DNA of 64,000 nt. It comes from Synaphobranchus kaupii (Eukaryota > Chordata > Actinopteri > Anguilliformes > Synaphobranchidae). Of this stretch, positions 45,790-58,189 are shown piece by piece. The first letter of the stretch is position 1. Every line of letters starts with the position of its first letter. A program made the position numbers and the translations under genes. The notes beneath the pieces were generated by a model. It was not told the origin of the DNA, did no database searches, and saw only the letters and a program-made list of their open reading frames with translations. The stretch is from positions 28,515,114 through 28,579,113 of the forward strand of contig CM056396.1 in assembly GCA_029718625.1 (NCBI GenBank), in the 5' to 3' direction.

Positions 45790-47655
45790 TGGGCCTGTGC
45801 TGCCTCCCTTCACTGGGCCTGTAACATTGTCCCTATGCTGCCTTTACACTGGGCCTGTAACACTGTCCCTATGCTGCCTGCCTTCACTGGGCCTGTAACA
45901 CTGTCCCTATGCTGCCTCCCTTCTCTGGGCCTGTAACACTGTCCCTATGCTGCCTCCCTTCACTGGGCCTGTAACACTGTCCCTATGCTGCCTCCCTTCA
46001 CTGGGCCTGTAACACTGTCCCTATGCTGCCTCTCTTCACTGGGCCTGTAACACTGTCCCTATGCTGCCTGCCTTCACTGGGCCTGTAACACTGTCCCTAT
46101 GCTGCCTCCCTTCACTGGGCCTGTAACACTGTCCCTATGCTGCCTTTACACTGGGCCTGTAACACTGTCCCTATGCTGCCTTTACACTGGGCCTGTAACA
46201 CTGTCCCTATGCTGCCTTTACACTGGGCCTGTAACACTGTCCCTATGCTGCCTTTACACTGGGCCTGTAACACTGTCCCTATGCTGCCTCCCTTCTCTGG
46301 GCCTGTAACACTGTCCCTATGCTGCCTCCCTTCTCTGGGACTGTAACACTGTCCCTATGCTGCCTGCCTTCACTGGGCCTGTAACACTGTCTCTATGCTG
46401 CCTCCCTTCACTGGGCCTGTAACACTGTCCCTATGCTGCCTCTCTTCACTGGGCCTGTAACACTGTCCCTATGCTGCCTTTACACTGGGCCTGTAACACT
46501 GTCCCTATGCTGCCTGCCTTCACTGGGCCTGTAACACTGTCCCTATGCTGCCTGCCTTCACTGGGCCTGTAACACTGTCCCTATGCTGCCTCCCTTCACT
46601 GGGCCTGTAACACTGTCCCTATGCTGCCTCCCTTCTCTGGGCCTGTAACACTGTCCCTATGCTGCCTCCCTTCTCTGGGCCTGTAACACTGTCCCTATGC
46701 TGCCTCTCTTCACTGGGCCTGTAACACTGTCCCTATGCTGCCTCCCTTCTCTGGGCCTGTAACACTGTCCCTATGCTGCCTCCCTTCACTGGGCCTGTAA
46801 CACTGTCCCTATGCTGCCTCTCTTCTCTGGGCCTGTAACACTGTCCCTATGCTGCCTCCCTTCACTGGGCCTGTAACACTGTCCCTATGCTGCCTCTCTT
46901 CTCTGGGCCTGTAACACTGTCCCTATGCTGCCTCCCTTCACTGGGCCTGTAACACTGTCCCTATGCTGCCTCTCTTCTCTGGGCCTGTAACACTGTCCCT
47001 ATGCTGCCTCTCTTCGCTGGGCCTGTAACACTGTCCCTATGCTGCCTGCCTTCACTGGGCCTGTAACACTGTCCCTATGCTGCCTCCCTTCACTGGGCCT
47101 GTAACACTGTCCCTATGCTGCCTCCCTTCTCTGGGCCTGTAACACTGTCCCTATGCTGCCTCCCTTCTCTGGGCCTGTAACACTGTCCCTATGCTGCCTC
47201 TCTTCACTGGGCCTGTAACACTGTCCTTATGCTGCCTCCCTTCACTGGGCCTGTAACACTGTCCCTATGCTGCCTGCCTTCACTGGGCCTGTAACACTGT
47301 CCCTATGCTGCCTGCCTTCACTGGGCCTGTAACACTGTCCCTATGCTGCCTCCCTTCTCTGGGCCTGTAACACTGTCCCTATGCTGCCTCCCTTCTCTGG
47401 GCCTGTAACACTGTCCCTATGCTGCCTCCCTTCACTGGGCCTGTAACACTGTCCCTATGCTGCCTGCCTTCACTGGGCCTGTAACACTGTCCCTATGCTG
47501 CCTGCCTTCACTGGGCCTGTAACACTGTCCCTATGCTGCCTCCCTTCACTGGGCCTGTAACACTGTCCTTATGCTGCCTCCCTTCTCTGGGCCTGTAACA
47601 CTGTCCCTATGCTGCCTCCCTTCACTGGGCCTGTAACACTGTCCTTATGCAGCCT
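45790..47655. repeat. 1.9 kb minisatellite, 36-38 bp unit, roughly 50 copies (array 1)
   Basis: The unit is cactgggcctgtaacactgt plus ccctatgctgcctccctt. A shorter variant ends cctttacactggg. The same repeat forms array 2 at 62940-63605 in the duplicated copy. Confidence 0.97.
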
Positions 47656-47737
47656 TTTCACTGCTGGGGATTTCCACCTCCTCCTCTGGCTCCTGCGTTT
47701 ATGCGGCTCTTTTTTTATGTTGTTTTTCTTCTAGCTG

Positions 47738-47762
47738 TGACTCAACATGAAACTGAAAGTGT
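47738..47762 (+). promoter_or_regulatory. ISRE-like element (GAAACTGAAA) next to an AP-1-like site
   Basis: GAAACTGAAA at 47749-47758 fits GAAANNGAAA, the IRF/ISGF3-type core. TGACTCA lies 5 bp before it. It is about 190 bp upstream of the TATA box of the GTPase gene. Related modules are at 39897, 42893 and 60957. Confidence 0.5.
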
Positions 47763-47943
47763 TTTTGAAAATATATGATCATACCGCCTCTTGTCCAATG
47801 GGTGTGAGAGGATGCAGGGGTTATTAATTTATTCTTTAAAATGTTTGTCAATTGGATAAGAAAACACATCAGCATATGTGATTATGGCCAATTAGAAGGT
47901 GTTTCTCAATACCAGGCAGAAAGACATCCCACCCTGCTTAAAC

Positions 47944-48005
47944 TATAAAAGTTAAGACACAGAAAGACGCAGCTCTTGGGACTGAAGACGATCTGACAAA
48001 CACAG
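47944..48005 (+). promoter_or_regulatory. TATA box and untranslated first exon of the GTPase gene
   Basis: TATAAAA at 47944-47950 precedes a probable start near 47972, and an exon ends at 48005 with ACACAG|gtgaga. No ATG opens a long frame here, so it would be 5' UTR spliced to 55279. The link is inference: same strand, next acceptor, no other gene between. Confidence 0.5.
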
Positions 48006-48093
48006 GTGAGAGTGTGGCTTTGTATGATTTCATCCTGTAGTTTTATGCTGTTGGATCCTCATTTGTAATTATGCTTCACCAGATCTATGTTAC

Positions 48094-48453
48094 CAGTAGT
48101 ATATGCCATTCGGCAAATGTCAAAATTTGATTGATGGGCTTATTTGCATATTTTATTAATATTAATGAGGTTATGAAAAATTTGATTGATGGGTATAAAA
48201 AAATAACATTTTAATTTTTTTATTATTATTTTTTAATTTTTTAATTTATAATGTATTATTATTCGGGGGGTTTTGTGGGGGGTTTGTTTCAAGGGTTGAT
48301 TTATTGGCATTGAGATGATGTCATTTTATTGGGGGTTGTTTGTTGTAAAGGTTGGTTTTTATGGTTGGTATTTTGGGGTGTTTGGAGGGTAGGAAAACAT
48401 GTGAAGGAATTTTTTAAATTTTTTTATTAGAATAACATCGTGAAAAAAGTAAG

Positions 48454-48503
<50 letters not shown>

Positions 48504-50748
48504 AATGTATAGGTTAGTGGCAATAGTTTAAGTTTTGTGTTAGCAGAAGCGTTTTAAAAGAATAAAAGAATAAAATAATTCAAACAGACTGTTATAACGT
48601 GACAAATAGCGGTAGGCTATAGCGAGTTAGTTAGCTGTCTGAAAGAAAGCATGCCATTTTAAATAATGTTTTTTTTGGAGATGTCCGTGAAATGTGTGCG
48701 AATGACTCCATAGCCAAGTCCGCGGAGGTCCGGAAAAATCCGTGTAAAATAGACTATCTAAAAAGCGAGTTAGTGTTCTAAAAGAAGACCTAGGAGACCT
48801 CGAAAGAAAGAATAAAAAATGAAATAATAGGCTATGTAACGCTTTACAGAATTAAAAAGCAAAAAAACCTAAAAGAAACTGATTTTTTCCAAAGTCCGCG
48901 GGGGTTCCGGAGATGGCCTATAATTTTGCAGAGAGAGAGAGAGAGAGATCCATCCAGACGGCTAGAGTGCGGACAAATGGAGCCATTAGTTTATCGTCCT
49001 GTGTAACCTGAAAATGGGGTACATCCCGCATGTAGTGTCCTACCACACCTAGACAATTGACGGCCGTTTACACGGGCCAATGAGAGAGCTGTATAGCTTA
49101 TGTCAAATCGGGGTCGTAAAAAACTTGAGTTTTAGTAACAGCTGCTGGGGGTGCTTGAGCTAGGCGCGATGCTAGGGAAAGCCTTTGATTGACAAGGTAC
49201 AGCTGTATACAAAGCGGTTGATTCAAAGTAAGTTTGAAATGAATGAATGAAATGCATAGACTAGAAATATTTCAACAGGCCACAAAAGGCCCCAATTTGT
49301 CGTGGAAAAGCCATTGAAGAGGCATCCAAGACGCGTTTCCAAAAGCAATGTAACCGTCTATATACCCCATAGGTTTTCTAATAGGGCAATACTTAGAGCC
49401 AATATGCGTGTTTAGTATCTATGGGTTACTAAAAAGATGAGGGGGGGGGGGGGGGGGGGGGGGGGTTACTAAATTTAAGCAGGATTGAGATATTATATAT
49501 AGCCTATATTGTGTAAGCGTAACTCTTTCAAAGTGTATTTATTTTTTCGGAGAACTAAGCATGAGTAGAATTCACGGGGAGGGGGTCTGACATCTGAATG
49601 ACTCGGAACAGCTGAAATAGCCTACTGGCAGTTGATTCAAAGATATTTTGAATGTAATGCATATAAAGAAAATAAACCAGTATGCAAAAGGCCCCAATTT
49701 GTCGTGGAAAAACCCATTGAAAAGACCTCCAAGACGCGTTTCCAAAAAGCAATCTAAACGTCTATATACACTATAAGGTTTTTTCAGTGGTCAGATTCAT
49801 GAAACAAACCTTTCAGTATTATGCACAAGGTTGCTAATACTTAGTGTCAATATTACTGCTTAGTATCGAATGGAATGTAAAAAGATGGGTTATTAAATTT
49901 AAACAGAATTGAGCTATTATATATAGCCTATAGTGTGTAAGCATATCTACTTCAAATGTGTATTTAATTTTCGGAGAACTTCGGATGAATAGAACTCGCT
50001 GTGTGACGTGAAAACACTATTGCAGAAAGCTTTGTAGAACAATTGCTTTATTGACCAGTAGCCTAGTCTACCCAACAGAACACTTTTCGGTCATGAGGTG
50101 TAATTTGGCTATTAAAAGTATAGTATTAGTATAAGCTACAAAGAAAACTTAGATAGAGACATGATGCATAGGCTATAGAAAATGTCTTGGACACGTGAAA
50201 CAAGACCGTTGATCCCATTTTAGCCATGTCAACATTTAATTCCAATAAAGTCTACAGGCAAATGTTGAATATGGACATGTGTGAACCCTCAAAAATTAAT
50301 AAAACTAAACTCTGCATTGTAATCAGGGGTTGTTGAGTTGTACAGGATAGTAGATATAATTTAGCAATGACAATACTTAGGCTAATAGCGTTTTAAAACG
50401 TGTTTCAAAGATGTTTATTTTTTTTATTTATTTAAAAGTGATTATACGCAACTATGTAGCTATAAGACATTTTAACACACATAATCCGTCCGTAATGATA
50501 TAAACTTGGATACAAGGTAGTAGCCTACTATTACAGGACCCTTTTTATTTTTACACAGGCCTAGCTGAACTAGGCTACAGAAAGCTGTCAGAGCAAAGCA
50601 TGTTAAGGGGAGGAACAGGAAAATTAGGTTTATGGCTGGGATAAGGTTCGGTCACAATGGATTGAATTGAACGTTTTCAGTCATACAGGTGTCGGTATAC
50701 CGAAGCCTTATTATTTCATATAGGTCTGGTAATGGACTGTTAATTAAC
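48094..50748 (+). repeat. Left arm of the giant inverted repeat
   Basis: Contains (TA)n at 48461-48498, a poly-G run at 49441-49465 and the duplicated block caaaaggccccaatttgtcg. Its reverse complement is the right arm. Confidence 0.9.
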
Positions 50749-51705
50749 TGTTTCGTAATAACTCCATTGATCTCATTCTGTGAGAGATGTTGTAAATCTA
50801 AATTAGCTACACCTCTCGTGCAGACTAGGCTATTCCTCTCCGGCAAAACCTAGAACTGTGTTTTTGCTTAGGGCTATTAATATTATGACGTTAGTTTAGG
50901 ATTTAATTAATAATAAAAAATAATAGCTCCTAATACCTTCCATTTATATAGAGCCTTTCTCAACCTTCAGCGGCTCAAAACGCTTTACAATGATGAAGAG
51001 GAAGCCCGCCTCTATACACAATTATTCTCTGTAGCTGGTGGAGAGACACGTATAGCCTACTATAGGTCTAGTAGATGTGATGTGTGCGTTGGGCCGGAGA
51101 GAGACTGTAGGCAATAATGGTTTGTTAATTTTGTTAATGAAGGACAATACTAATTAATAGGCTAGTGGAGGGCTATGGAAGGGTCTGGGGAGGGATAGCC
51201 TATTTTTGGGGGGTGAGAGGGAATGTGTCGCAATCTATTTTTATACAGTGTATGGTTGCAATTCCTAATAAGGTCTGGGGAGTAGGTGACGTCGTGCATA
51301 TATCTAGGCCTATTCTACGCCACACTCCAGCACAGTAGGTGTCGGTAATACCCTTTAACGTAGGATGGGCTGCGAAACCCCAGTAATCACCTTCGAAGAA
51401 GAAGAAGAAGAATGCCTAGCTTTAGGACTAGATAAACCTAGGCTAGGCTACGCGTAAAGTAGGGCTAGCTAGCTGACTGTTTGTACAACTTTCTTCAAAT
51501 AGCCTAGGCCTACTCTAATTTAATTTCTGCATTCTAAAACTTTGTTGTTGTAACGTGACAGATTTCTTATTTTTACGTTTTTATTAACGTAAGTAAATTA
51601 GACAACGACGTGTAGACTATTAAAATCACAAGGATACAGTCTACTGGTTGCTCATGGAGAGGTTTGTACAATATTTTGATTTTATTTGGTCTAAAACTTT
51701 AATTT
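50749..51705. other. Spacer of the giant inverted repeat
   Basis: 957 bp of single-copy sequence. A block near 50930-51000 (ccatttatatagagcctttc, ctcaaaacgctttacaatg) resembles L2-type tails. No open frame of note. Confidence 0.6.
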
Positions 51706-54010
51706 GTTAATTAACAGTCCATTACCAGACCTATATGAAATAATAAGGCTTCGGTATACCGACACCTGTATGACTGAAAACGTTAAATTCAATCCATTGT
51801 GACCGAACCTTATCCCACCCATAAACCTAATTTTCCTGTTCCTCCCCTTAACATGCTTTGCTCTGACAGCTTTCTGTAGCCTAGTTCAGCTAGGCCTGTG
51901 TAAAAATAAAAAGGGTCCTGTAATAGTAGGCTACTACCTTGTATCCAAGTTTATATCATTACGGACGGATTATGTGTGTTAAAATGTCTTATAGCTACAT
52001 AGTTTAGTTGCGTATAATCAGTTTAAAATAAATAAATAAATAAATAAACATCTTTGAAACACGTTTTAAAACGCTATTAGCCTAAGTATTGTCATTGCTA
52101 AATTATATCTACTATCCTGTACAACTCAACAACCCCTGATTACAATGCAGAGTTTAGTTTTATTAATTTTTGAGGGTTCACACATGTCCATATTCAACAT
52201 TTGCCTGTAGACTTTATTGGAATTAAATGTTGACATGGCTAAAATTGGATCAACGGTCTTGTTTCACGTGTCCAAGACATTTTCTATAGCCTATGCATCA
52301 TGTCTCTATCTAAGTTGTCTTTGTAGCTTATACTAATACTATACTTTTAATAGCCAAATTACACCTCATGACCGAAAAGTGTTCTGTTGGGTAGACTAGG
52401 CTACTGGTCAATAAAGCAATTGTTCTACAAAGCTTTCTGCAATAGTGTTTTCACGTCACACAGCGAGTTCTATTCATCCGAAGTTCTCCGAAAATTAAAT
52501 ACACATTTGAAGTAGATATGCTTACACACTATAGGCTATATATAATAGCTCAATTCTGTTTAAATTTAATAACCCATCTTTTTACATTCCATTCGATACT
52601 AAGCAGTAATATTGACACTAAGTATTAGCAACCTTGTGCATAATACTGAAAGGTTTGTTTCATGAATCTGACCGCTGAAAAAACCTTATAGTGTATATAG
52701 ACGTTTAGATTGCTTTTTGGAAACGCGTCTTGGAGGTCTTTTCAATGGGTTTTCCACGACAAATTGGGGCCTTTTGCATACTGGTTTATTTTCTTTATAT
52801 GCATTACATTCAAAATATCTTTGAATCAACTGCCAGTAGGCTATTTCAGCTGTTCCGAGTCATTCAGATGTCAGACCCCCTCCCCGTGAATTCTACTCAT
52901 GCTTAGTTCTCCGAAAAAATAAATACACTTTGAAAGAGTTACGCTTACACAATATAGGCTATATATAATATCTCAATCCTGCTTAAATTTAGTAAACCCC
53001 CCCGCCCATCTTTTTAGTAACCCATAGATACTAAACACGCATATTGGCTCTAAGTATTGCCCTATTACAAAACCTTGTACAAATACTGAAAGTTTTGTTT
53101 CATGAAGCTGACCAGTGAAAAAACATTAGCCTATGGGGTATATAGACGGTTACATTGCTTTTGGAAACGCGTCTTGGATGCCTCTTCAATGGCTTTTCCA
53201 CGACAAATTGGGGCCTTTTGTGGCCTGTTGAAATATTTCTAGTCTATGCATTTCATTCATTCATTTCAAACTTACTTTGAATCAACCGCTTTGTATACAG
53301 CTGTACCTTGTCAATCAAAGGTTTTCCCTAGCATCGCGCTAGCTCAAGCACCCCCAGCAGCTGTTACTAAAACTCAAGTTTTTTACGACCCCGATTTGAC
53401 ATAAGCTATACAGCTCTCTCATTGGCCCGTGTAAACGGCCGTCAATTGTCTAGGTGTGGTAGGACACTACATGCGGGAATGTACCCCATTTTCAGGTTTA
53501 CACAGGACGATAAACTAATGGCTCCATTTGTCCGCACTCTAGCCGTCTGGATGGATCTCTCTCTCTCTCTCTCTGCAAAATTATAGGCCATCTCCGGAAC
53601 CCCCGCAGACTTTGGAAAAAATCAGAGTTTCTTTTAGGTTTTTTGCTTTTTAATTCTGTAAAGCGTTACATAGCCTATTATATTATTTTTTATTCTTTCT
53701 AGTCTTTCTTTCGAGGTCTCCTAGGTCTTCTTTTAGAACACTAACTCGCTTTTTAGATAGTCTATTTTACACTGATTTTTCCGGACCTCCGCGGACTTGG
53801 CTATGGAGTCATTCGCACACATTTCACGGACATCTCCAAAAAAAACATTATTTAAAATGGCATGCTTTCTTTCAGACAGCTAACTAACTCGCTATAGCCT
53901 ACCGCTATTTGTCACGTTTTAACAGTCCGTTTGAATTATTTTATTCTTTTATTCTTTTAAAACGCTTCTGCTAACACAAAACATAAACTATTGCCACTAA
54001 CCTATACATT

Positions 54011-54054
<44 letters not shown>

Positions 54055-54408
54055 CTTACTTTTTTCACGATGTCGTTCTAATAAAAAATTTTAAAAAATT
54101 CCTTCACATGTTTTCCTCCCCCAAACACCCCAAAATACCAACCATAAAAACCAACCTTTACAACAAACAACCCCCAATAAAATGACATCATCACAATGCC
54201 AATAAATCAACCCTTGAAAAAAACCCCCACAAAACCCCCTGAATAATAATACATTATAAATTTAAAAATGTAAAAATAATAATTACAAAATTTAAAAAAA
54301 TTTTTATACCCATCAATCAATTTTTTTATAACCTCATTAATATTCATAAAATATGCAAATAAGCCCATCAATCAAATTTTGACATTTGCCGAATGCCATA
54401 TACTACTG
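51706..54408 (-). repeat. Right arm of the giant inverted repeat
   Basis: Begins gttaattaacagtccattac, the complement of the left arm end, and runs to CATATACTACTG. Small indels and substitutions separate the arms (for example the poly-G tract is much shorter here). Confidence 0.9.
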
Positions 54409-54550
54409 TTACCGATTGATTGCTTCACAAGGTCAGTGAAATTAACTTAAAAACAAGTAGTTTTTTTCAGCTTTATTAGACGGTGCAGTGCAGAGAGACA
54501 AGAACAATATGAATGAGAGAGGGAGAGACATGTGACAAAGGTATATACAG

Positions 54551-55223
54551 TGTTACGTGCCTATGCTGCTTTGCGAGTGGCCCTTTAATTGTCTGCAACT
54601 CGTTTCATTCGGCTCACCTGGGCAGCGATTGGCAATTGAAGACACCTGTGTCTGATTACCAGGGGAGCATATATACCTGTGTCTGATTACCAGGGGAGCA
54701 TATATACCTGTGTCTGATTACCAGGGGAGCATATATACCTGTGTCTGATTACCAGGGGAGCATATATACCTGTGTCTGATTACCAGGGGAGCATATATAC
54801 CTGTGTCTGATTACCAGGGGAGTATATATACTTGTGGCATTTCTCTCATTGAAGAGGTGATTCATCCTTTTCTTTGGTTTGGGACTCTGCTTTGTTTGTA
54901 CGTTTTGGGAGGAAGCTCTCCTTTTAAATATAGTGTTGCCTTTTGATATAAAGGAAGAGATTAGTGAAGTTTAGTAAGGCTGCGGAAGACTTTCATTTGC
55001 CTTTTGGTATTTTGTCTTCCGGTTCAGAATTAAATAGCTTTGATACTAAAAGATTAGGTAAGTTTGTTTGAGCTTCCTCTAGTTTTACCTACCATTGTTG
55101 CTGCTGAGTTCCTGCAAAACTATGGATTTTTAAGAAGGCTTATTTGTGCAAGGCACACATTTTTGGTTAGACCCTTGGTAACCCCACGGTTATTGTAACG
55201 CGGGTGGGTTTCGGGTCGTAACA
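54551..55223 (+). mobile_element. Solo LTR with an internal minisatellite
   Basis: Starts TGTTACGTGCC and ends GGGTCGTAACA (TGTTACG/CGTAACA ends). Both flanks carry ACAG (54547-54550 and 55224-55227), a 4 bp target duplication. 673 bp, no interior. Confidence 0.85.
54645..54840 (+). repeat. 31 bp repeat carrying a TATA-like core, about six copies
   Basis: The unit is ctgtgtctgattaccagggg plus agcatatatac. Each copy contains CATATATAC, so the likely LTR promoter core has been multiplied. Confidence 0.9.
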
Positions 55224-55388
55224 ACAGTATATAGAATATATGGTATAATAAATGAAAATTTCTTGATCTTTTTTTCAGGTGCAGAAACGGTTCCTCTTGT
55301 GCACATCCACGTGCTTCCTGATTGACAAACATTCTGTGATTATTTTCTTTCTGTGATTCCAAGAGGACTGGTACCTGAGAACACAGCA

Positions 55389-55408
55389 ATGGCAGAATGT
55401 TACACAAG
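55389..55408 (+). CDS. GTPase gene, first coding exon
   Basis: ATG GCA GAA TGT TAC ACA AG|gtaagc, within an exon starting after ctttttttcag at 55279. It adds nine residues (with the split Ser) before the Met at 55701. If unused, translation could begin at 55701. Confidence 0.6.
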
Positions 55409-57230
55409 GTAAGCATATCCAACTGCAGTTTCTGCAGGACACATATGGTTTGTTTGAAACAGTTGGTTACTGTAATATTGATACTGTAATCTATGGTGAA
55501 AGTGTTTTAATTATTTGTCCAAATTTATTTAGTCATTGTATTCTGTGCACGGTGAATAGCTGTCTGCATTTTCAAATTATATTCATGAAGAATTTTCACT
55601 AAGCCTGGCAAAGAATATTTTTTTCTTCAATTCTAAAATGTATCTGTCTCAATGTCCTGGTCAAATGTCCATTAATTTCTCTTAATCTTTTAGTTCCTCT
55701 ATGACAAGAGAAGAATCTACATCTAAGTGGTCAGATGTAATTAAGAACAGTAAACTGATTGCAACAGAACCCATGAAAATATACGTGCTGAACACAGTCA
55801 AAAAAGAGCTGAGTGAAGATGGACTAGTCAGGAAATACACATTTGGAAAAAAGGACAACAAACAAAGGAACAGGACAATCATGCTGGTGGGACAAACAGG
55901 AACAGGGAAGTCTGCGCTCATCAATATGATGTTGAACTACATGCTGGTGGTAAAGTGGGAAGATAACGTCAGGTTTCAAATCATTCCAGATGAAGGTGAA
56001 AGGCTCCAAACTCAGTCTCAAACCAGTGCGATTACTGCCTATGAGATATTTGGACTGGAGGACCTGTCGCTTCCTTTTTCCCTCACAGTCATAGATACAC
56101 CAGGATATGGAGACACAAAGGGTCCTGAGACAGATAAAAGCATTGCTCAGAATCTGTACACGTTATTCAATTCTTCTAATGGCGTTCAACAAATAGATGC
56201 AGCTTGCCTTGTGGTGAAGGCATCTGAAAATCGCCTAAGTGCCAAAGAGATTTACATCTTTGAGTCCATCCTGTCCATCTTTGGGAAGAACATGGAGAAG
56301 AACCTCATGGCTCTCATCACTTTCTCAGACTGGACACCTCCTTCAAATGCTCTTTTGGCAGTTACTGCGTCTGGTGTACCTTTCCCCAAAGACGAAAATG
56401 ATGAACATGTTCACTTCCTGTTCAATAACCTACCTCTTCAGAAGCCTGCTAAGAAATATGAGAAAGCATATAAAACAGGCTGGGATAATGGAACAGAGAG
56501 CCTCAGTGAGTTCTTTCAGGCTTTAGATCAAATGGAAACTGAAAGCTTGAAGATGACTGAAAATGTCTTGAAGGAACGCCGGAGGCTGGAAGTTTCTATC
56601 CACAGTTTGGAGAGTCAGATCCAGGTGGCGGACATGAGGCACAAGGAAGTTGAAGACCACAGGAAAACTCTGGAAATGCACAGAGAGGACATGATGAAAA
56701 ATAATAACTTTCAGTATAAATACAATGCAGTTGTCTTGGAGTTGGTTGTTGCTAATGAATCCGCAACTATCTGCCCCAAGTGTGAGGTAAACTGCCACTA
56801 TCCAGGGTGCTCGTGGGTAACTAACCTAAGCTGGTGTTCTGCAATGAAGCGTAATTTCTGTACAATCTGTCCCGAGAAATGCAGCTATAAGGTCCACAAA
56901 AAAGGAGACCAAGTATATATGCCAAAATTAAAAGAAATAACTTTAACTTTTGAGGACAAGAAAAAAAAAGCTGAAGGGATAATACTCACAGCTGAGCAAG
57001 TGATGGCCGAAATTCAGCAACAGGTGAAGGACGCAGAGGATGAGAAGAACAAACTGGTGGAGAAATCTTACCTGTCCATTGTCAAACTTAAAGAGCTTGC
57101 TCTAAAGTTTATTACAGAGCCTGTTCGTCAGTCAATTCTCAAGCTGATTAACTGCCCGAAGAAGGACAACAAAAAAGATATGGTGGAAAATTTGGAGAAG
57201 ATGCTGAAAGAGACTCGTAAAGAGACGTAG
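55389..57230 (+). CDS. P-loop GTPase, AIG1/septin-like fish family (518 aa, two coding exons)
   Basis: Join 55389-55408 and 55694-57230. The first coding exon gives MAECYT and splits a Ser codon (phase 2, donor ACAAG|gtaagc); exon 3 has the acceptor atcttttag. GTPase domain: G1 GQTGTGKS (residues 73-80), switch region QTSAIT (about 116-121), G3 DTPGYGD (141-147), LVVKASENRLSAKE and a G4-like ITFSDW (about 214-219). A long coiled coil follows (about 285-345). Then comes a Cys-rich segment with two clusters (CPKCEVNCHYPGC near 367-379 and CTICPEKC near 396-403) that could bind zinc. A second coiled coil completes the C-terminus. The GTPase core resembles multicopy fish proteins near the GIMAP group; the role (membrane-associated, possibly immune) is inference. 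A TATA and ISRE-like site lie upstream of an inferred 5' exon. Confidence 0.88.
55694..57230 (+). CDS. GTPase gene, main coding exon
   Basis: One uninterrupted 1537 nt exon carries the whole GTPase, coiled-coil and Cys-rich regions and ends TAG at 57228-57230. The single large exon is typical of AIG1-type genes. Confidence 0.9.
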
Positions 57231-58185
57231 GGAATAGAGTTTGAACACACAGCTGGCCAAGCCTGAGTCCAACCAGATCCCGCATGTTTCAGCATTTTGA
57301 AAACCCGATTTTTGTATTTTATGGGGTGCTTAGTAGATTAGCATTTCCCCAGGTCCTATAATCCTGATGCATCATGGGTAATTAAGAAGTGCACAGGCCC
57401 AGATCCCTAGGAGGATTAGTACAAATAAAAAGCCTTTAGACTTTAACTGCTTCAGTAGACGGGGGAAAAATATACATATATGCTGCTTTAGCTTGTGACA
57501 AAAACCATTATTTGTGTAATGAATATAGTTATGAATATAACCAATCATTTACTTAAAATTACTTTTTTCAGTCGGTTACTGTTTAATTTGCTTACCTAGG
57601 ACTGTCTAAGTGATGTGTATTGCATAACTTATGTGTATTGCGACATGTGAATACCTTTCTACATATCTGGACCATGAATAACAACAGGACCAGTGGACCC
57701 TGCATGCACTTACAGGATGGGGAGATGGTGCAAGTGAAAGATGTTCTGGAACCAGAAGAACCAAACTGAACTGAACACAACTTGCATGGCAATGTGAAAG
57801 AAGCTCGCAGAAGAGGAGTATCACAGTGAACATAAATGTAAAATGTACAAGTAGAAACGAGGGCTTTGGGTTCAGTCTTAGTTGCCCTCCTTTAGTAAAA
57901 TCTCACTGATTCCATCCTTTCTGAAGCTCTTTCCGTCTTCATTGCAGATATAATGTTCATCTCATTCTGACTTAGTTCAAGGCTCCTACAACAAGCATTG
58001 AACTTCTCCATGTGCAGAAACTTCCAAATGCACTGTGGTGTAATGTCTTGCATTCTGTGAAACATTGGCTTGTGAAGACCAAGGCATAAAATAAAAGGTT
58101 CAGACAAGATTTTTGTATTTGTGCTTTATTTGACTGAGTGCTTTCTTTGTTTTCTTTACCCTGAAGCAATTGTTTCATTGTCCCC
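57231..58185 (+). other. 3' region of the GTPase gene
   Basis: AATAAA at 57424-57429 is a plausible polyadenylation signal; others lie near 58086-58096. No other gene seen. Confidence 0.45.
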
Positions 58186-58189
58186 CACA

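Larger units (their letters stand above)
48094..54408. mobile_element. 6.3 kb inverted-repeat (foldback) element with arms of about 2.7 kb
   Basis: The left arm 48094-50748 and right arm 51706-54408 are near-identical inverted copies around a 957 bp spacer. Ends are CAGTAGTATATG and CATATACTACTG, flanked by TTAC (48090-48093 and 54409-54412), a possible 4 bp target duplication. Each arm contains two diverged direct copies of a block of about 300 bp (49286-49580 and 49683-50010 on the left). No transposase frame is seen. It lies in the inferred first intron of the GTPase gene. Superfamily not identified. Confidence 0.85.

Noticed and set aside
49555..50846. Small reverse-strand frames in the giant inverted repeat
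   Set aside because: Short, no motif, and only one arm preserves each frame. No evidence of a transposase.
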